From the NCBI GenBank assembly GCA_937924145.1, contig CALDTJ010000148.1, forward strand, positions 1-32,675: 32,675 bases of DNA, read 5' to 3'. Below the pieces are notes generated by a model. The model saw nothing but the letters and a program-made list of their open reading frames with translations. It ran no database searches and was not told where the DNA came from. The stretch is from an uncultured Saprospiraceae bacterium (GTDB lineage: Bacteria; Bacteroidota; Bacteroidia; Chitinophagales; Saprospiraceae). Positions 16,449 through 24,082 of the stretch are shown here, piece after piece. Position numbers and translations under genes: made by a program. Position 1 is the stretch's first letter. The number at the start of each line of letters is the position of its first letter.

Positions 16449-17123
16449 TTAAAACTCTTCTTTTAGCGATTCTTGTACCATTTCCAAAATAGCCAACGCC
16501 ATAAACATTTTCTCTTCTTTACTTTCCATTGGTTGGATAAATTGAAAAGCTCTAGGATTGTGTTTTTCTGTTTTCAAAGGATTTTGTACACTAGCGACCT
16601 CTCTTTCCCCTACCACAATTGGGTGCAATTTTAATTCATCGTCTCGATTAATCCGAGCTAATAAACGGTTTCTCCGACCGCCATAAAACCCACCATTGTC
16701 CTTCAATACACCTGCATACTGCCCATCTATGTTTACATCAATACCTTTTTTATTAATTCGGTAAGCATATTCATTTTTGGAAGTTCGAGCGTATAAAATT
16801 GCATTTTCTTTACTAGCAATATATTTCCGATAACTATAGGCAATCAATGGTTCATGATAGATCGATGTAAAAACTCCCTTCGCCGTTTTCTTCATACCTC
16901 GCTTAATCTTTTGATTGACTTGGCGCAAGGATAATAAACTCATTTCTTCCTTAGACCACGGCACTAATTGGTCGCTCCATTCTTTTATTTCATCCCTCAT
17001 TGCTCTAAAATCAGTTAGTATCCGATTTTTTCCAGGTTGAAAATTGATCATAAATTGATAGAGCAAGGTTGCGAGTGCAATCGTTGCGAAAAAAGACAAT
17101 ATTATTAATAAAGCTAATGGCAT
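16449..17123 (-). CDS. Orphan protein with one N-terminal membrane helix
   Basis: I do not recognise this 224-residue protein. Residues 3-27 form a membrane helix. A charged helical stretch follows (35-85, rich in K, R and E), then a beta-rich segment at 105-185 with YAYRINKKGIDVNIDGQYAG and GGFYGGRRNRLLARI, and a C-terminal amphipathic helix (205-224). With a cytoplasmic or periplasmic body on one anchor, it could be a small scaffold protein. It converges on the WG-repeat gene with a two-base gap. Coding status rests on the long open frame and normal composition. Confidence 0.72.
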   Translation of the reverse strand: MPLALLIILSFFATIALATLLYQFMINFQPGKNRILTDFRAMRDEIKEWSDQLVPWSKEEMSLLSLRQVNQKIKRGMKKTAKGVFTSIYHEPLIAYSYRKYIASKENAILYARTSKNEYAYRINKKGIDVNIDGQYAGVLKDNGGFYGGRRNRLLARINRDDELKLHPIVVGEREVASVQNPLKTEKHNPRAFQFIQPMESKEEKMFMALAILEMVQESLKEEF

Positions 17124-17317
17124 ATTCTATTTGATTCACAGTTAGTAATTCTTGATTTTTTCATCGTTTCTATACTACTAACTAAAAGCTAACTATTTGA
17201 ATTGTAATAATAACAGAATTCAAGCCAGAAGTGTTAAATTATTCTACTAATTGTTTGTTTTTTTAGGTAAAAGAGGGGGTTTGTGCGGGCGTTCCCTGTA
17301 CCAAGTTGAAAGAAAGA

Positions 17318-17377
17318 GGTGCTTACAAAGCACCGCTTTCTGCAAGTACTATAGAAGGTGGTGCTTTGTAAGCACCT
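17318..17377. repeat. Paired REP-like hairpins (18-bp inverted repeat)
   Basis: aggtgcttacaaagcacc (17318-17335) and ggtgctttgtaagcacct (17360-17377) are perfect reverse complements. Each arm is also a 7-bp hairpin by itself (ggtgctt/aagcacc). It lies in the 398-base gene-free interval 17124-17521, which otherwise holds the terminator at 17427-17467 and no gene. Confidence 0.72.
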
Positions 17378-17426
17378 ACTTCTTTACGCCAGAAAAAACA
17401 ATAACCCATACTTTTTACCATAGTAC

Positions 17427-17467
17427 AAAAAAAATCTTGCCTGAAAAATTAAACTCCTCAGGCAAGA
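17427..17467 (-). terminator. Intrinsic terminator of the PDZ membrane-protein gene
   Basis: On the minus strand a 10-bp perfect stem (17467-17458 with 17444-17435; tcttgcctga/tcaggcaaga) is followed by a run of eight Ts (17434-17427). It lies 55 bases beyond the stop codon at 17522, a classical rho-independent terminator. Confidence 0.82.
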
Positions 17468-17521
17468 CTTTTGGAAACGATATTATTAAAAAACTATTCT
17501 GGTTGCATAGACAAACATCTT

Positions 17522-18559
17522 TTAAGCCATACTCATTTGTAGGTCCGTAGCTGTTTCTGTGCTTTCTAGTCGCTTGATAGCCAAGGCAAAGAGAATAGGA
17601 ATTCCTGCTAGACCAAGAAAGACATAGTCTGCACCTGGGACTACCGTTTTTGGAAAAAAGACATTCATTGCAATCATGATCAAGACGGGTAATAACCCCA
17701 TAACTGCACCAACCAATAATAAATTAATTCTATTTTGTTGGCGTACTTCAGGTGAAGATTGTCGATACTTCTGTACTAAAATCCATAAAGCCCAAATAAA
17801 ATAAAAGCCAACAACTAGACCTTGAAAGGCACTCAAAAATTTGAGTAAACCCTTACTCGTCTCTGGCAGAAACACATTCAAACCAAAGAATAAAATACCA
17901 TACAAGATAGCGGGCACTAATAATAAATAATTCGTTGACTTGCTGCTCAACATCTTACTTTCAGGTGGGTAGGCTAGTAAAAAATTTACTAATAATGGGA
18001 ATGCTGAAATAAGGAGAATATTACGAAGACCAAAAATGAATCCCCTCAGAGACCCGTTAGCTATATAAGGGCCATTTATAAAAGCTGTAGCAAAAATTAT
18101 AGCAAAAAAGGAGAAAGCTAATTTAACGGTGTGAGTACTAGTACTAAAAATCCATAAGCCTGATAGTAAAAAAAGGATGCCTACCAATAAGTTAAGATAA
18201 TTTAAGACCTGTAACTTTTGGGGCTGAGCTGCCTGCAACATGGTTAAAGTTTGATCTTTTCCTGCTCTTTCGACGACAAAAGTTCTAGACTGTCCTATAA
18301 TAGGTCTGGCTTGCTTATTTCTAGTTTTTAAGTCTGTCACTAAAATACCGTCTATACTTTTTAAATGATCTCCTACTTTCAAACCCGCCTTTTCAGCAGG
18401 GCTATCTGATTTAACCAGCTTAATGCTATGTGTACCATCCGTTTCATATCCAAGATAGGTATAGTTTTTAATGTCCAACATTCCGAGTATTCCCCATACA
18501 GCAAATAGTAAGGCCAGTCCATAAAATAGCGGTTTACGTTGATTGAGGTTGTTTGACAT
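17522..18559 (-). CDS. Membrane protein with PDZ domain and multi-helix sensor-like region
   Basis: This is a 345-residue protein. A first membrane helix (11-29) is followed by a PDZ-like domain at about 33-110 (LVKSDSPAEKAGLKVGDHLKSIDG is the ligand-groove region), then seven to eight helices (118-140, 145-163, 174-195, 207-228, 240-262, 278-300, 308-330). The arrangement of helix, PDZ, then helices matches the input half of ComP-like sensor kinases, but no HisKA or ATPase domain follows. It could be a stand-alone sensor or an adaptor for another protein. The C-terminal 15 residues are polar. It has its own terminator. Confidence 0.82.
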   Translation of the reverse strand: MSNNLNQRKPLFYGLALLFAVWGILGMLDIKNYTYLGYETDGTHSIKLVKSDSPAEKAGLKVGDHLKSIDGILVTDLKTRNKQARPIIGQSRTFVVERAGKDQTLTMLQAAQPQKLQVLNYLNLLVGILFLLSGLWIFSTSTHTVKLAFSFFAIIFATAFINGPYIANGSLRGFIFGLRNILLISAFPLLVNFLLAYPPESKMLSSKSTNYLLLVPAILYGILFFGLNVFLPETSKGLLKFLSAFQGLVVGFYFIWALWILVQKYRQSSPEVRQQNRINLLLVGAVMGLLPVLIMIAMNVFFPKTVVPGADYVFLGLAGIPILFALAIKRLESTETATDLQMSMA

Positions 18560-18706
18560 AATTGAGATTTTAAGGTTTATTAATAAAAAGTTGATAATTA
18601 CATATAGGCGAGCGTAGAAATTTATAAGCGTATAGTTAGAGTCGATAGTGATTTTCTTCCCGATGTTTGGGATTTATTAAAGTTGAAAATGTAGTTCCGA
18701 TCAAAC

Positions 18707-19651
18707 CTACGGAGTCGTTTTTGCTAACAATCCCTTCCGTTTCATCTGAAAGCTTTCTGTGTACACGACTTTATCGGCTGCTTTCACTTCCAACTCATAA
18801 TAGAATTGATCTCCTTCCAACCAATAAGAAAAGTTGACGTCCTCTGCACTATTAGCGCCTACTTCCTTCCCTGCCATGCTTAATTTTCCATTATCATCTA
18901 TATTGCCTTCGGCTTGATATGCTCTAGACCAATTGGATTGTGGATAATGTACCGAATTGAAAGCACCGATAGTGTTCGTCGTCATATTCATTGTAAATAA
19001 GGCGGTACTTTCACTTGTCCTTAATTCACCGTCTGGCAACCGAAACATTGCTTTACTCAATACTTGAATACCCGTTGGTAAATCCGTTATTGTTGATTCC
19101 TCATGTACCAATTGCCATTCATTTGGAGTGGATGTTTTATGAGTTTCTATGTCCACTTCCCAGTTACCAGCCATTCGTTGCAAATTGTATAGTTTTTGAA
19201 ATTTCCTAAAATTAGCAGTAGAAGTGACTTCGTTTCTTAGTATTTTCCATTGCCCATTGACTTTCTCTAGGACTCTTGACTGCATTGCATTGTCGTTTTC
19301 CTTAAACGTAACAAAAGCCATATTTTCGGTTACTCTAAACTGATAATTCGTCTTTTTAGAGAGGTTTTCTTGCTTAGGGTACTTAGCTAAGAAGGCTTTC
19401 ATGGTGGTGGAAATTTGATCCCATCCTTGTAGCATTTGGAGCGATTCTTTATTCGCAGAAGGCGAAATATAACTAAAGTAGGTAATCGGACTATGCACGT
19501 AACAACTGGCCCAACCATCAAAGTCTCGGGCGTAGAAATAGGCGGAATCGTCGTCAATTACTTTTTTGATAGCGGTTTCTGTTGCTGTTTGTCCAGTGAC
19601 TAAAATCGTACTTGTCACTAATAGACATAGGATAATTAATAAATTTCTCAT
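18707..19651 (-). CDS. Secreted protein: NTF2-like domain plus DUF1579-like beta-barrel domain
   Basis: This is a 314-residue protein with a signal peptide (1-20, cleavage near VTG-Q). Residues 24-150 form an NTF2-like/DUF4440 domain (KKVIDDDSAYFYARDFDGWASCY, VLEKVNGQWKILRNEVTS). Residues 160-310 are strand-rich with AGNWEVDIETH, and resemble the DUF1579 lipocalin-like family. The first domain is related in type to the protein at 14002-14451. The two domains probably bind a small ligand in the periplasm. No catalytic residues can be named. It stands alone between the PDZ protein and the hybrid kinase. Confidence 0.82.
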   Translation of the reverse strand: MRNLLIILCLLVTSTILVTGQTATETAIKKVIDDDSAYFYARDFDGWASCYVHSPITYFSYISPSANKESLQMLQGWDQISTTMKAFLAKYPKQENLSKKTNYQFRVTENMAFVTFKENDNAMQSRVLEKVNGQWKILRNEVTSTANFRKFQKLYNLQRMAGNWEVDIETHKTSTPNEWQLVHEESTITDLPTGIQVLSKAMFRLPDGELRTSESTALFTMNMTTNTIGAFNSVHYPQSNWSRAYQAEGNIDDNGKLSMAGKEVGANSAEDVNFSYWLEGDQFYYELEVKAADKVVYTESFQMKRKGLLAKTTP

Positions 19652-19843
19652 ATAAATGGTTTTTGTAGCGGGGTTCCGCTAATGAAAATAAATAATGCTC
19701 ACAAAGATGAAATACGGTAGGGAGTCTTATCTGGATTTTTCTTTCAAAAACTAGCATAATTTCAACAAAGGCAGGAGAAATAATAGCACAAAAATGTCAC
19801 TTATTAATAATTGAAAATATTTAAATGATTAAAAATGAATAAC

Positions 19844-22800
19844 TTACTTTCTTATCGAATTAGGAGAGTGTCCAAATAATGCTCTAAAAATTCTACTGAA
19901 ATAATTAGGGTCCGTGAAACCTACATGATAGGCAACCTCGGAAACATTAAGCGAATTGTTAGGATTTAATAATAAGGTTTTTGCTTTTTTGAGTCGAAAG
20001 ATTTGTAGGTATTTGACAGGCGTTTGATTCGTTAGTGCTTTTAGTTTCCGATTTAGTTGGAGGTAACTCATATTTAACAAGCTCGAAATTTGTTTAACAT
20101 CAAGTGTTGCATCTCCATAGTGATTTTCTAGTACGGTACCTAATTTTTCTAGAAAAAGCTCCTCTAAGTTTTTTTCTTTTTCAACGATGATTTCGGGGAT
20201 TGTAGTTGTCACATATTTTGCCTGCAATCGTTGGCGCAAAGTCAATAATTGCTCTAGCCTAATAGTGAGTTCCACTTTATCAAAGGGTTTCACCAAGTAG
20301 GCATCTGCTCCATATTTCAGCCCATCCAATTTGTCCTGTTGCGCAGCTTTTGCTGTTAGTAAAATGATTGGAATATGGCTGGTTCGTTCATCTTGTTTTA
20401 AAGTAGCTACCAACTCAAAACCATCCTTTTTGGGCATCATCACATCGCTTAAAATTAAATCAGGAACGGTTTCAATTGCTTTTTCGATCCCCTCTTCGCC
20501 ATTTCTAGCTATTTGTAAATTATATTGCTGCGCTAACAATGATTGAATATAAACTACCACATCTGCATTATCTTCTACGATCAATAGTGTTGGCGATTCT
20601 TCCTTCTTTTCAACCTCATCTATTATTAGTCTTGGAAGTAGCTCGTTAGTATCCGTCAGTGTTTTATGGCTAACTGATGCTTTTGCTGTTATAGTACGGA
20701 TAGGAAATTGTAAATTGAAAGTAGTGCCTTTTTCTAGTTCGCTGATTACTGTTATTTTCCCTCCTAGCAAGTCTACTAACTCATTTACTAATGCTAAGCC
20801 GATACCTGTTCCTTTTCCTTGTTGACTAGCTGCATTTTCCACTTGATAAAAACGATTAAAGATAAGTGGTAATTCGCGCTTGGGAATACCGATGCCATTA
20901 TCGGAAATTTTTAAATGTAAGGTCTTTTCTTTTTGATTCAAATGTAGAATTATCTTTCCACTTTCAGGTGTAAATTTGATCGCATTAGAAAGTAAATTAC
21001 TGATGATTTGGCGATACTTTTCCTCATCCATATCCAACCACACTTCATTGATTTCACTATAAACCATGAGGCGAATAAATTTTCTATCCGCTAAAGATTG
21101 AAAAGATTCTCCTATATATTTTGTAAAAGAAACAATTTCTATTTGCTGAAAATTAGGCTGTAAATGTCCCGAATCCAGTTTAGATAAATCGAGTAATTGG
21201 TTCACTAGATTGAGGAGTTTTTGACCATTTCGCCGAATAAGTGGTAGCGTATCAGGATTGTTTTTTTGTGTAGCCATACCCAATATAACCGTCAAGGGTG
21301 TTCTGAATTCGTGGGTAATATTGGTAAAAAATCGAGTTTTTAGCCGATCTAAAGCCTGTAATTGATCCGTTTGTTGTAATTTTTCAATAATCGTTCGCTG
21401 TGCCTTCAAGTTGTTTTTTAAGGCATTTTGTTTCTCTGCCTTCAATAAGTTGGTTCGGTAGCCCATACTCAATGCAAATAAAAATAACATCAGCACAATG
21501 GACACTTTAATCGAATCATAAGTAAAAATAAAGGCAGGAAATAAGCTATTCGAAAAAGCATTGCCATAAATCGCTCCGATGACCACCCTCAATAAAAAGA
21601 ACAATGCCGTCAATAAGCCAGGTAAGAAGGCAAGTATAAAAAATAGTTTAGGAGTGCGATTTTTAACTTTTACACTTACTCCAATTACAAATGTAGTAGT
21701 TATTCCAAGCAGCATAAATAATATGGTTAGAATATAGTAGGGCTTACTGACAGGGTATTCACTAAAATTCGTATAGCTAAATTTAGTAACTGCATTCAAA
21801 TTAACTAAAGCAGAGCAACCTAGAAATATGGGTATAAAAAATCGGTTGACAAAAGAGGTCTTAGCATAGTTAAAATAACTACTCGTAAATTTTAAAAAGC
21901 CAAACTGTATCAAAAATAAGCCTGTAAAAAATAAGGCGGAATGATAATCTCGAAAACTAGGAAATGGCACAAAAAAACGATAATTGTCTTCACCGTACCC
22001 TTGTGATAAAAACACCCCTAAAATAATCATTGAGAAATATAGATGTATCCTAGCTTTCTCGATTCTAAAGAGCAAAATGAAAAACAAAAATTGAATACCC
22101 AAAATACCATAGTACAAAGCATTCTTAATCGCCTCCTTCATTTGATTGGGAAAAACAGAACTCGGGTCAATGTGCCAAAAGTCGAGACGGCTCATCAAAA
22201 AACGAGGATTGCCACCCTCTAAGCGCACAAACAAATCTAAAGTATCTGTTTTAGGTACTTCTACCTTCAAGAAATTCGCCCAAAAATCATAAGCCTTCTC
22301 CGAAGAAGGCACATTATAACCTGTTTTTCGGTGAATCAACTGTCCTTCTTGATCTCGAAAAAAGTAATCTATTTGCCTAAAATTAAAACCATCTGCCCCC
22401 ACAAAAGGATAAGGAGACGCATGAAAAAATTGAGTTCCATTGAAAGCCTCATTCCCAACTAATCTAAGTCTTGTCCAATAACTCTGGTCTTCCGAAAAAT
22501 TAGTGTTATAAGCATCCGCAAAGGGTAAATTATCCCAGTTTGCCGCAATGTAATTAATGCTTTGTTGCTTGGTCCGATCAATAAATATTTTTCGATTGGT
22601 TATTTTATTTCCACGAAAAGGCGTGTATCCATTGGCATACCGAAAAGTACCATCCGTTTGATAAAAATCGCTTTGAGCCAAATCTGTATTTCTTATCCCC
22701 AGCAAACTAATATAGCGAGGTATGCGCTTTCCACCAGTACCACTTAATCTCAAATAAAGTGTTGCTTTCTCATTAGGTGAGATCACAAATTGCACCACAT

Positions 22801-23617
22801 TATTTGGTAAAAAAAGTGGCTTTTCTTCTCGACTTAATCCAATCCCTGTTCGTTGTTGATCTATCTGCCCGTTTTCGTGTACTAAATAGGCTTGAATAGT
22901 ATGCCAGGAGGTAAAACCCGCCATATTTTCTACAAAGAAGGAAACGGTATCTGCCTGCATTTCTTGCCCTTTCAACTTCAATTTTACCCAGTAAGTCGCA
23001 TTGCTATCAAAGTCTACTAGGGTGTTATTTAACTGAAAGGAAGGTTGTCTAGTCAAAATATACTCTAGTGTAAGTTCCTCTTTTTCTTTGAAAATAGTCA
23101 AAGCATTATATATATCTAAGACTTCTTCATTCAGAAATTCAGTAGTAAAAATACCGTACTGACTTTGAAGTTGCTGATGGTTCTCGAAGTGGATTTGCGT
23201 TTGTTCGTCCTCTACAAATCTGTAAATAAAATTGGTATTTTCATTTAAATAAATTTGCTCGATTCCACTTCTTGAAATCAATTTATCTTTCAATAGCTGA
23301 TACTTAAAGGTATCTGAAGTTACTGCACTTAGCAAAGCTAATTGATCGGTACTATGCGTCAAAAAAATCGTATCTTTTTTGGCTTGAGCCAATTCATGAT
23401 ATTGCTGCACAAATTGCCATTTCTCGAATGGTTCTGTAATCGAAAAAAGCTGCCCTTTTAGCTGGTTTCTGAGTTGATACTTTTGCTGAATAGTCATAGT
23501 ATCAGACAAGAAATTCAATGATTCCAGCAGTGTAGTTTGAGCAGACAGTAGGCCAATCCAAAGCCAATTTAATAGGCATAAGCCTACTAAGGTTTTCTTA
23601 TTTTTTGGGGCACTCAT
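19844..23617 (-). CDS. Hybrid two-component sensor-regulator (7TMR-DISM, HisKA, HATPase, receiver, AraC)
   Basis: This is a one-protein two-component system of 1257 residues. The order is: signal peptide (1-27); two strand-rich extracellular modules of 7TMR-DISM type (about 175-310 and 340-485); a seven-helix DISM region (495-720); HisKA with phosphoacceptor H769 (TNITHEFRTP); HATPase with N878 and the DNGIG box at 906-910; a receiver domain with phosphoacceptor D1058 (LILSDVMMP) and K1110; and an AraC-type helix-turn-helix at about 1155-1257. Extracellular DISM domains usually sense carbohydrates or other small ligands. The frame opens at 23650, but the upstream -7-like TATACTTG (23648-23655) would start transcription below it, so the second methionine is preferred. 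It is divergent from feoAB. Confidence 0.95.
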   Translation of the reverse strand: MSAPKNKKTLVGLCLLNWLWIGLLSAQTTLLESLNFLSDTMTIQQKYQLRNQLKGQLFSITEPFEKWQFVQQYHELAQAKKDTIFLTHSTDQLALLSAVTSDTFKYQLLKDKLISRSGIEQIYLNENTNFIYRFVEDEQTQIHFENHQQLQSQYGIFTTEFLNEEVLDIYNALTIFKEKEELTLEYILTRQPSFQLNNTLVDFDSNATYWVKLKLKGQEMQADTVSFFVENMAGFTSWHTIQAYLVHENGQIDQQRTGIGLSREEKPLFLPNNVVQFVISPNEKATLYLRLSGTGGKRIPRYISLLGIRNTDLAQSDFYQTDGTFRYANGYTPFRGNKITNRKIFIDRTKQQSINYIAANWDNLPFADAYNTNFSEDQSYWTRLRLVGNEAFNGTQFFHASPYPFVGADGFNFRQIDYFFRDQEGQLIHRKTGYNVPSSEKAYDFWANFLKVEVPKTDTLDLFVRLEGGNPRFLMSRLDFWHIDPSSVFPNQMKEAIKNALYYGILGIQFLFFILLFRIEKARIHLYFSMIILGVFLSQGYGEDNYRFFVPFPSFRDYHSALFFTGLFLIQFGFLKFTSSYFNYAKTSFVNRFFIPIFLGCSALVNLNAVTKFSYTNFSEYPVSKPYYILTILFMLLGITTTFVIGVSVKVKNRTPKLFFILAFLPGLLTALFFLLRVVIGAIYGNAFSNSLFPAFIFTYDSIKVSIVLMLFLFALSMGYRTNLLKAEKQNALKNNLKAQRTIIEKLQQTDQLQALDRLKTRFFTNITHEFRTPLTVILGMATQKNNPDTLPLIRRNGQKLLNLVNQLLDLSKLDSGHLQPNFQQIEIVSFTKYIGESFQSLADRKFIRLMVYSEINEVWLDMDEEKYRQIISNLLSNAIKFTPESGKIILHLNQKEKTLHLKISDNGIGIPKRELPLIFNRFYQVENAASQQGKGTGIGLALVNELVDLLGGKITVISELEKGTTFNLQFPIRTITAKASVSHKTLTDTNELLPRLIIDEVEKKEESPTLLIVEDNADVVVYIQSLLAQQYNLQIARNGEEGIEKAIETVPDLILSDVMMPKKDGFELVATLKQDERTSHIPIILLTAKAAQQDKLDGLKYGADAYLVKPFDKVELTIRLEQLLTLRQRLQAKYVTTTIPEIIVEKEKNLEELFLEKLGTVLENHYGDATLDVKQISSLLNMSYLQLNRKLKALTNQTPVKYLQIFRLKKAKTLLLNPNNSLNVSEVAYHVGFTDPNYFSRIFRALFGHSPNSIRK

Positions 23618-23647
23618 AGATATGTTTATAATCAAATAAATATAGTA

Positions 23648-23655
23648 CAAGTATA
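23648..23655 (-). promoter_or_regulatory. -7-like element (TATACTTG) for the hybrid kinase gene
   Basis: The minus strand reads TATACTTG, one mismatch from TAnnTTTG. It would place the transcription start near 23642, 25 bases before the preferred ATG at 23617. Confidence 0.35.
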
Positions 23656-23661
23656 GTGGAT

Positions 23662-23681
23662 TCCTATTTCTAATTATAGGA
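23662..23681. promoter_or_regulatory. 20-bp inverted repeat, candidate operator
   Basis: tcctat (23662-23667) and atagga (23676-23681) are perfect inverted arms separated by eight bases. It lies between the divergent hybrid kinase and feoA, close to the kinase promoter. It might bind a dimeric regulator; the sequence does not match a canonical Fur or DtxR site. Confidence 0.3.
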
Positions 23682-23813
23682 CTATTTATTCAAAAAACTG
23701 GACTTTTTTGACACTTTAGACTCATATATCTTAATTGAGGAGTGATGCTAACAGCAATTTAATATTAACGTAAAAAAAACTCCATTCTATTTATCTCCAA
23801 CAAAATTTTATCT

Positions 23814-23821
23814 TACATTTG
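23814..23821 (+). promoter_or_regulatory. Bacteroidota -7 element (TACATTTG) for feoAB
   Basis: TACATTTG precedes the feoA ATG at 23864 by 42 bases. It overlaps an in-frame TTG at 23819 that would otherwise extend feoA, so this element decides the start. Confidence 0.6.
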
Positions 23822-23863
23822 TCATCTTATTTAGATTCATTCAAAATAAACTTAACGAACTTT

Positions 23864-24082
23864 ATGCCTACATTGAGTGCCTTAAAAAATAGGGAAAGTG
23901 GAACTATTCATTCCTTTTCGGATGAGGCAACCGCTTGTAAGCTTATGTCTATGGGCATCCTTCCTGGCAGCAAGGTTAAGTTGATTAGAAAAGCTCCTTT
24001 TGGAGGGGCCGTTTATATAAAGGCCGACAACCAACAATTTGCGATTAGAAACGCTGAGGCAGCATGCATCATACTGGTATGA
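23864..24082 (+). CDS. feoA: Ferrous iron transport protein A
   Basis: This is a 72-residue SH3-like cytoplasmic partner of FeoB. The family pattern is clear: ACKLMSMGILPGSKVKLIRKAPFGGAVYIK at about 24-53 is the conserved core of FeoA. An extension to a TTG at 23819 was rejected because it lies in the -7 promoter element. The stop codon overlaps the feoB start by four bases (ATGA), which indicates translational coupling. FeoA stimulates GTP-dependent Fe(II) uptake by FeoB in the inner membrane. Confidence 0.95.
   Translation: MPTLSALKNRESGTIHSFSDEATACKLMSMGILPGSKVKLIRKAPFGGAVYIKADNQQFAIRNAEAACIILV

Noticed and set aside
17251-17550. 99-residue reading frame
   Set aside because: It runs through the REP-like hairpins and the terminator of the opposite gene, with an unnatural composition.
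18939-18947. Third DnaA-box-like TGTGGATAA
   Set aside because: It lies inside a coding sequence and is explained by the His-Tyr-Pro-Gln codons; it shows the 9-mer also occurs by chance.
23819-23863. TTG start for feoA adding 15 residues
   Set aside because: It overlaps the TACATTTG -7 element, and the added residues are not part of the FeoA domain.
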